Assembly (NCBI RefSeq): GCF_025994315.1
Contig: NZ_BAQE01000025.1
Length of the DNA: 64,000 bases
Source: Swaminathania salitolerans
Lineage (GTDB): Bacteria > Pseudomonadota > Alphaproteobacteria > Acetobacterales > Acetobacteraceae
Strand: one strand, 5' to 3'
Both the position numbers and the translations under genes were made by a program. The notes under the pieces are model-generated. The model did not search any database and was not told the origin of the DNA. It saw only the letters and a program-made list of their open reading frames with translations. This document shows, piece by piece, positions 59,389 through 64,000 of this stretch (its first letter is position 1; each line of letters opens with the position of its first letter).

Positions 59389-60072
59389 ATGACCGGGGAC
59401 GCATTCATGAGAGGAGCCGGAGGCATGAGAGGAACCGGGGCCATGCCCGGAGCCGACGGACCCGGAACCGACGGGCCCGGAGCCGAGATGCCCGGAACCG
59501 ATTTGTCCGGCGCCGACAGGCAACGCGAAGGGACGCCGCGTGCCCTGCCTTTCCTGATCCGGCGGGACGGCGTGTGGCTCTATCGGGGCTCTCCCATAAG
59601 ACGCAAGGAGATGCTCTGCCTGTTCGCCTCCATGCTCCGACGCGATCGCGAGGGGAGTTTCTGGCTCACGACGCCGACGGAGACCGGAACCATCCAGGTG
59701 GAAGACGCGCCGTTCCTTGCGGGCGAGCTCGATTTTCGCGGCGTATGCGGCCGCCATCAGAATCTGTGTCTTCGTACCAATGTCGATGAGCTGCTCTGCG
59801 TGGGGCCGTCCCATCCTCTCGTCGTCGACTGGGAGCGGCCCGCCGCCGAGGATTGCGCGCCGGTTCCCTATGTTCAGGTCCGTCGGGGCGAGGGGGAATT
59901 CCCGGTTCTCGCCCGGCTGTCGCGCCCCGTCTATTACGAGCTCGTGGCGCTTGCGGTTCCCGGCCATGTCGGGTGCAGGCCATGCATGGGGGTGTGGAGC
60001 CAGAACTGCTTCTTTCCGCTCGCACCCATGCCGGATCCGGCCATGCAGGAAATTTCCGGGGGCGAGACGTGA
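59389..60072 (+). CDS. DUF1285 protein
   Basis: 227 residues. After a Gly/Pro-rich N-terminus (~50 residues, including a 15-bp minisatellite) comes the DUF1285 domain: ALPFLIRRDGVWLYRGSPI, FWLTTPTETGTIQVEDAPF, LRTNVDELLCVGPSHPL, VYYELVALA and a C-terminal GVWSQNCFFPL. ATG at 59389 follows GGAGAG. GTGA overlap with cca. DUF1285 members are common beside moxR and cca in alphaproteobacteria; function unknown. Two Cys-containing turns (HVGCRPCMG) are unusual. Confidence 0.88.
   Translation: MTGDAFMRGAGGMRGTGAMPGADGPGTDGPGAEMPGTDLSGADRQREGTPRALPFLIRRDGVWLYRGSPIRRKEMLCLFASMLRRDREGSFWLTTPTETGTIQVEDAPFLAGELDFRGVCGRHQNLCLRTNVDELLCVGPSHPLVVDWERPAAEDCAPVPYVQVRRGEGEFPVLARLSRPVYYELVALAVPGHVGCRPCMGVWSQNCFFPLAPMPDPAMQEISGGET
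59443..59517 (+). repeat. Minisatellite, 5 x 15 bp, inside the DUF1285 gene
   Basis: Five 15-base units of the form NNGCCCGGANCCGAN encode MPGAD, GPGTD, GPGAE, MPGTD, LSGAD. It resembles the repeat in the DUF58 gene in unit length and Pro-Gly content but differs in sequence. Confidence 0.8.
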
Positions 60073-61337
60073 CGTCCCTGCTCGGCGCGCTTCCCGACCC
60101 CGGCGGGCTCGAGAGGCTGTGGTCCATCCTGCCCGATGCCCGTCTCGTCGGCGGTTCCGTGCGCGACCTGCTTCTGGGGCGGGCGGATATCCACGATATC
60201 GATCTGGCGACGCCCGAGCCGCCGGATGAGGTCCAGCGGCTTCTCGTTGCGGCCGGGATAAAGACCGTGCCGACGGGGCTTGCGCATGGAACGATCACCG
60301 CGGTCATCGCACATCGCCCTTACGAGATCACCACCCTGCGTCGCGATGTCGTGACGGACGGCCGACATGCGCAGGTGGCATGGACCGGAAGCTGGGAGGA
60401 GGATGCGGCGCGCCGCGACTTCACGATCAACGCGCTGTTCTGCGATCGCTTCGGTGTCGTTCACGATTACTTCGGCGGTCGGCAGGATCTGCTCGACCGG
60501 CGGGTTCGCTTCGTTGGCGATCCGTTGCGCCGGATCGAGGAAGACGCGTTGCGTATCCTGCGTTTCTTCCGCTTCGACGCGCGTTTCGGTACCGACCGCC
60601 CCGATGAAGAGGCCATGACGGCGATTGCCGCGAGAGTCGGACTGATCGACGGGCTTTCCGCCGAGCGTCTCGCCAGCGAGATCCTGCGTATCCTGAACGG
60701 CCCCCATCTCATGGGCACCCTGCATCACATGCAGCAGGTCGGGGCACTTGCGCCGATCGTGCCCGATGCCCGTCTTGCCCGGCTCGGACATGCGCTTGCC
60801 GCCGGTGTGCCGACCGGGGATGTCCTGCGTCTGGGGCTGCTTGCGTCCTCGCCGGAAACCGGTCGACGGCTCCGGCTCCCGGTGCGATCCTGCCGGCGTC
60901 TCGAGGCGATGCACGATCCGGCGCTGCATCTCGCTCCCGACACGAGCGACGCGCGCCTGCGTGTGCTTCTTGCGGATTACAGTCCCGAGACCCTGATCGA
61001 CAGGAGCTGGATGATTGCATCGGAGCACGCGCCGCCGGAAGGAGAGCCGGCTCTTACGGACATGGATGCCAACATGGACGCCGACATGGACGCCACCATG
61101 CGGGCCGACGAATGGGCATCGCTGCGTGAGCGTGTGCAGGCAATCGCGCCGCCCGTGTTTCCGCTTGCCGGACGCGATGCCGTCGAGGCCGGTCTTCCGC
61201 CGGGGCCGGAAGTCGGAAAACTGCTCGCATCCGTCGGCCGGTGGTGGCGCGCGCATGGGTGCCTGCCGGATCGTGCCGCCTGTCTGGCCGAGCTCACGCG
61301 ATGCCTGCCCCTTTTCGCCGGGGACGCAGGGCGCTAA
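60069..61337 (+). CDS. cca: CCA tRNA nucleotidyltransferase
   Basis: 422-residue enzyme adding or repairing the 3' CCA of tRNAs (class II, poly(A)-polymerase-like). Nucleotidyl-transfer motifs LVGGSVRDLLLGR and DIDLATPEPP; RRDFTINALF; ATP/CTP-selecting region RRIEEDALRILRFFRFDARF. GTG start in a GTGA overlap with DUF1285; earlier in-frame starts lie inside that gene. A four-unit Met-Asp-Ala repeat (12-bp minisatellite) interrupts the C-terminal domain near residue 332. Confidence 0.94.
   Translation: MTSLLGALPDPGGLERLWSILPDARLVGGSVRDLLLGRADIHDIDLATPEPPDEVQRLLVAAGIKTVPTGLAHGTITAVIAHRPYEITTLRRDVVTDGRHAQVAWTGSWEEDAARRDFTINALFCDRFGVVHDYFGGRQDLLDRRVRFVGDPLRRIEEDALRILRFFRFDARFGTDRPDEEAMTAIAARVGLIDGLSAERLASEILRILNGPHLMGTLHHMQQVGALAPIVPDARLARLGHALAAGVPTGDVLRLGLLASSPETGRRLRLPVRSCRRLEAMHDPALHLAPDTSDARLRVLLADYSPETLIDRSWMIASEHAPPEGEPALTDMDANMDADMDATMRADEWASLRERVQAIAPPVFPLAGRDAVEAGLPPGPEVGKLLASVGRWWRAHGCLPDRAACLAELTRCLPLFAGDAGR
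61062..61109 (+). repeat. Minisatellite, 4 x 12 bp, inside cca
   Basis: Units ATGGATGCCAAC, ATGGACGCCGAC, ATGGACGCCACC, ATGCGGGCCGAC encode MDAN, MDAD, MDAT, MRAD. It lies in the variable C-terminal part of the protein, away from catalytic motifs. Confidence 0.8.
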
Positions 61338-61346
61338 ACCGCAGGA

Positions 61347-63155
61347 ATGAAGAAAGCTCACTCGTCCGCGCAGACCGCCCCGCGTCGTATCGATCCGCAA
61401 GGCGTGCAGGGACGCAGGATGCTGTATCGCGTGTGGCGGGAAGAGGTCCGGCAGCATGTCGGGCGTATCGCGGGCGTCATTGTGCTCACCATCCTCACGG
61501 CCGGGCTCACGGCGCTTTATCCGCTCGTGATCAAGCGCGCGGTCGATATGTTCGCCGTTCACGATCCGCGGATCCTGTATCAGGTGCCCGCGCTCGTCGT
61601 TCTGGTGACAGGGCTCAAGGCCGCATCGCAGTACGGACAGACCCTGTCCGTTCAGGGTCTGGTTCTGGTCGTGATCCGGGGGTTGCAGTCCCGGATGTTC
61701 TCCCACGCGCTTTCTGCCGATATCGCCCGGATCGAGGAGGAGGCCCCTGCGCAATGGGCGGCGCGGTTCACCACCGATGCGGTCTCGATCCGCGAGGCCA
61801 TGATCCGCGCGGTCAATGCGCTTGGGGATGTGGTCACGGTGGTCGGTCTCGTCGCCTCGATGGTCTATACCGACTGGGAGCTGAGTCTCATCGCGCTGGT
61901 TCTCTATCCTGTCGCGGCGGTCCCGATCCAGAAACTCGGCAAGCGCGTGCGCCGGGCCTCGGGCGGCATGCAGGAGCAGATCGGGGCGACGGCGGCCCTG
62001 CTCAACGAGAGCTTCGCGCTGGCGCGTCAGGTGCGTGTCTATCGAATGGAGAGCAGCGAGGCGCGTCGTATCGATGGCTCGCTCGATCTGCTTCATCGCG
62101 CCTTCTGGCATATCTCCCGTGGCCGGGCCAGGGTCGATCCCGTTCTCGAGGTTCTGGGCGGCACCGCGATTGCCGCCGTTCTCGGCTTTGCGGGCTGGCG
62201 GGCCGCCATGGGAGGGGCGACCCTCGGTGACTTCACGGCTTTCATCGCGGCCCTGTTTGCCGCATCGCGTCCTCTTCGGTCTCTCGGCTCGCTCAACGCC
62301 GCATTGCAGGAGGGGCTGGGCGGGCTCGAGCGTGTCTTCTCCGTGATCGACGAACCGCCTGCCGTGGCCGAACGCGCCGATGCACGCGCCCTGCCGCCCG
62401 GTCACGGGCGTCTTGTCTTCGACAATGTCGCCTTTACCTATCCCGATGGGCGGGCAGGTCTGCGCCGGCTCGATTTCGACGTGACCCCGGGCTGGACGGT
62501 GGCGCTGGTCGGCCCGTCGGGTGCGGGGAAATCGACCGCTCTTTCTCTCATTCCGCGACTGCATGACGTAACGGATGGGGCAATTCTCCTCGACGGGGTC
62601 GATCTGCGCGCGCTGCGTCTGGCGGATCTGCGCGATGCCATCGCCTATGTGAGCCAGGACACGACCCTGTTCGACATGTCGGTGCTCGAGAATATCCGCC
62701 TCGGCAGGCCGGCTGCGAGCCGTGCCGAAGTCGAGGCCGCCGCCCTCGCTGCCGCCGTCGATTTTGCCGATACGTTGCCGATGGGGCTCGATACCCGTGT
62801 CGGGCCGGGCGGTCAGAGGCTCTCGGGTGGCCAGAGACAGCGTGTCGCTCTGGCGCGGGCCCTGCTTCGCGATCCCCGGCTTCTTCTCCTCGACGAGGCG
62901 ACCAGCGCGCTCGATTCCGAGAGCGAGGCCAAGGTTCAGGCGACACTGGCCGAATTGCGGCGCGACCGCACGACGATCATCGTCGCGCATCGTCTCTCGA
63001 CCGTCAAAACGGCCGATCTGATCATCGTGATGAACGATGGCGCGGCGGTCGAGATCGGGACGCACAGGGAATTGCATGCGCGTGAGGGGCTCTATGCCCG
63101 TCTCGTGCGCACCCAGTCCCTGGATCTTGCCGAGCCTGCCTGCGCCCCGGAGTGA
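61347..63155 (+). CDS. ABC exporter, MsbA-like (fused membrane and ATPase domains)
   Basis: 602-residue half-transporter that should act as a dimer. Six-helix membrane domain over residues ~40-320; ATPase domain with Walker A GPSGAGKST, Q-loop YVSQDTTLF, signature LSGGQRQR, Walker B LLLLDEATSALD and switch His in AHRLST. The closest functional class is lipid A/lipid flippases (MsbA), but drug export cannot be excluded. It starts nine bases after cca with AGGA abutting the ATG; an alternative start at MLYRVW (61419) is possible. Confidence 0.92.
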   Translation: MKKAHSSAQTAPRRIDPQGVQGRRMLYRVWREEVRQHVGRIAGVIVLTILTAGLTALYPLVIKRAVDMFAVHDPRILYQVPALVVLVTGLKAASQYGQTLSVQGLVLVVIRGLQSRMFSHALSADIARIEEEAPAQWAARFTTDAVSIREAMIRAVNALGDVVTVVGLVASMVYTDWELSLIALVLYPVAAVPIQKLGKRVRRASGGMQEQIGATAALLNESFALARQVRVYRMESSEARRIDGSLDLLHRAFWHISRGRARVDPVLEVLGGTAIAAVLGFAGWRAAMGGATLGDFTAFIAALFAASRPLRSLGSLNAALQEGLGGLERVFSVIDEPPAVAERADARALPPGHGRLVFDNVAFTYPDGRAGLRRLDFDVTPGWTVALVGPSGAGKSTALSLIPRLHDVTDGAILLDGVDLRALRLADLRDAIAYVSQDTTLFDMSVLENIRLGRPAASRAEVEAAALAAAVDFADTLPMGLDTRVGPGGQRLSGGQRQRVALARALLRDPRLLLLDEATSALDSESEAKVQATLAELRRDRTTIIVAHRLSTVKTADLIIVMNDGAAVEIGTHRELHAREGLYARLVRTQSLDLAEPACAPE

Positions 63156-63229
63156 CAGGCCGCGTATAAGGCAGAACGAAGGTCCGGCAGGGTCGCCGCG
63201 CGAACGCTTCGGGCAAGACGCCGTGTTGG

Positions 63230-63239
63230 CCCCCCCCCC
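63230..63239 (+). repeat. C10 homopolymer
   Basis: Ten consecutive C residues in the gap after the ABC exporter, flanked by TTGG and TTGGG. It is the longest homopolymer noticed in the window. It is not in a recognised gene. Confidence 0.8.
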
Positions 63240-63371
63240 TTGGGCATGGCCTACGCGCAGGAGAGGGGGCATTTCATCTGGCATGGAGGTGATGCCCGAT
63301 TGCCCGAGCGGCGAACGTCAGCGCGCGCTTGCGATCCAGATATCCCGATGCATCCGGCACCGCTCAAGCGG

Positions 63372-63395
63372 CCTCATCCCGGGATGAGGTTTGCT
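63372..63395. terminator. Palindrome/terminator between convergent genes
   Basis: CCTCATCCC abuts its reverse complement GGGATGAGG (63372-63389), then TTTGCTT. It lies between the ABC exporter (+) and the immunity-like gene (-); effective stem is 7 bp with a CCGG loop. Could serve either strand. Confidence 0.55.
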
Positions 63396-63402
63396 TGGAC
63401 GT

Positions 63403-63957
63403 TCAGGCGTAATTCGGCTGGCAACGATCCAGAGCCTGCACGGCCACCTCGCCGAATTCGAGATCGCTCAGAGTGATCGAGGCATGAAAGACCTTGCCGA
63501 AATTCTCATTGGTACCCCAGGCGGAAAAGCCACCACCGCGACCGCGCGTAGAAAGCATTTCGACCTGATCCCCCTGGTCTTCGGGCCAGTTGATATAGAT
63601 GCCGGCGGATTTGGACATGGCGGTCAGAATATCCTTGAAGCCGAATTCCTGCTGGATACGCAACCAGAATTCATGCGCCTTCCGGTTAGACTCAGGTACC
63701 ATTGAGTCATAGGGTTCATCCGGGATTGGCGTAGGCAAGTAAGCCCCGAAATCCTCGCTGCTGTATAGCGCTTTTTTGAGATTGGCCCCTATCCATTCTG
63801 TCGTGACCTGTTTGCGAGGGATGAAGGTGGACCAGCCAGAGCGCGAGAAGTGACTCCCTCCCCAACGCTCCCCGCAGATCACGGCCACATATTTTCTGGT
63901 GCGGATGACCTGGGCACGCCGGGTGGGGATCTGCCAGGAAGGAATGACGGTGCTCAT
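63403..63957 (-). CDS. Hypothetical protein, resembles contact-dependent inhibition immunity proteins
   Basis: 184 residues, no signal peptide or membrane helix. Pattern SRSGWSTFIPRKQVTTEWIG (20 residues), ALYSSEDF, EFWLRIQQEFGFKD, then a C-terminal DLEFGEVAVQALDRC resembles a CdiI immunity family as I remember it; no search was possible. Its base composition is lower in GC than its neighbours, suggesting transfer. Its ATG overlaps the TGA of an upstream gene (ATGA). Immunity genes usually follow toxin genes directly, which fits. Confidence 0.6.
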   Translation of the reverse strand: MSTVIPSWQIPTRRAQVIRTRKYVAVICGERWGGSHFSRSGWSTFIPRKQVTTEWIGANLKKALYSSEDFGAYLPTPIPDEPYDSMVPESNRKAHEFWLRIQQEFGFKDILTAMSKSAGIYINWPEDQGDQVEMLSTRGRGGGFSAWGTNENFGKVFHASITLSDLEFGEVAVQALDRCQPNYA

Positions 63958-64000
63958 GCGATGTCTGCAATCCTGAAAAGGCTGATGTCGGTCATGGAAG
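63954..64000 (-). CDS. C-terminal fragment of a gene leaving the window
   Basis: Reading leftward from the right edge, an open frame encodes MTDISLFRIADIA preceded by Ser, then TGA overlapping the ATG of the immunity-like gene by four bases. Too short to identify. If the neighbour is an immunity gene, this could be the end of its toxin (CdiA or another polymorphic toxin) or of a second immunity gene. Confidence 0.35.
   Translation of the reverse strand, partial: SMTDISLFRIADIA

Noticed and set aside
59159..59392. 77-codon open frame ending in an ATGA overlap with DUF1285
   Set aside because: Overlap geometry is attractive, but it has only TTG starts, an Arg/Pro/Ser-rich unstructured product and no recognisable family. 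Conservation in relatives would change this.

Overview
The window is bacterial chromosome of about 60% GC. It is most likely from an alphaproteobacterium, probably an acetic acid bacterium (Acetobacteraceae). The supports are a CcrM-type GANTC methyltransferase directly behind rnhB, a short LID-less adenylate kinase, one unbroken beta-str-S10-spc-alpha ribosomal supercluster, a polyol-permease-like MFS gene, and the MoxR/DUF58/DUF4159 and DUF1285/cca neighbourhood known from alphaproteobacteria. The family-level placement is inference.

Layout. (1) 3-8419, + strand: an OmpR-type response regulator and histidine kinase, then a three-gene RND efflux operon (permease, adaptor, outer-membrane lipoprotein). 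(2) 8524-36604, + strand: rplKA, rplJL, rpoBC, rpsLG, tuf, the S10 and spc operons, secY-adk, then rpsM-rpsK-rpoA-rplQ, ending at a strong terminator. fusA is not between rpsG and tuf, and secE-nusG do not precede rplK. Gaps inside the cluster hold hairpins and promoter-like boxes that look like control points. (3) 36958-39028, + strand: a polyol-type MFS transporter, an ASCH-domain protein and a 57-residue DUF1328 membrane protein. (4) 39186-48492, - strand: a complete mdtABC-type pump with its own outer-membrane factor. (5) 48954-51223, + strand: a CsbD/YqjD-like stress protein, then rnhB-ccrM, preceded by a dense cluster of the GANTC sites that CcrM should methylate. (6) 51372-59105, - strand: moxR, a DUF58 gene, a BatA-N/DUF4159 gene, a vWA/GATase-like membrane gene and a small secreted ankyrin-like protein. 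(7) 59389-63155, + strand: DUF1285, cca and an MsbA-type ABC exporter. (8) 63403-64000, - strand: a lower-GC gene resembling contact-dependent-inhibition immunity proteins, overlapped by the tail of another gene that leaves the window.

How the genes work together. The core is transcription and translation machinery plus Sec secretion. It is flanked by two multidrug-type pumps; the first has a two-component system beside it that probably controls it. rnhB-ccrM links genome maintenance to cell-cycle methylation and looks methylation-controlled. The MoxR-DUF58-vWA cluster probably makes an ATPase-driven envelope assembly whose function is unknown. Three in-frame minisatellites occur between 57.8 and 61.2 kb, in three different genes.

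No rRNA, tRNA, CRISPR array, insertion sequence or attachment site was recognised. Hairpins and promoters were found by eye and carry lower confidence than the genes.
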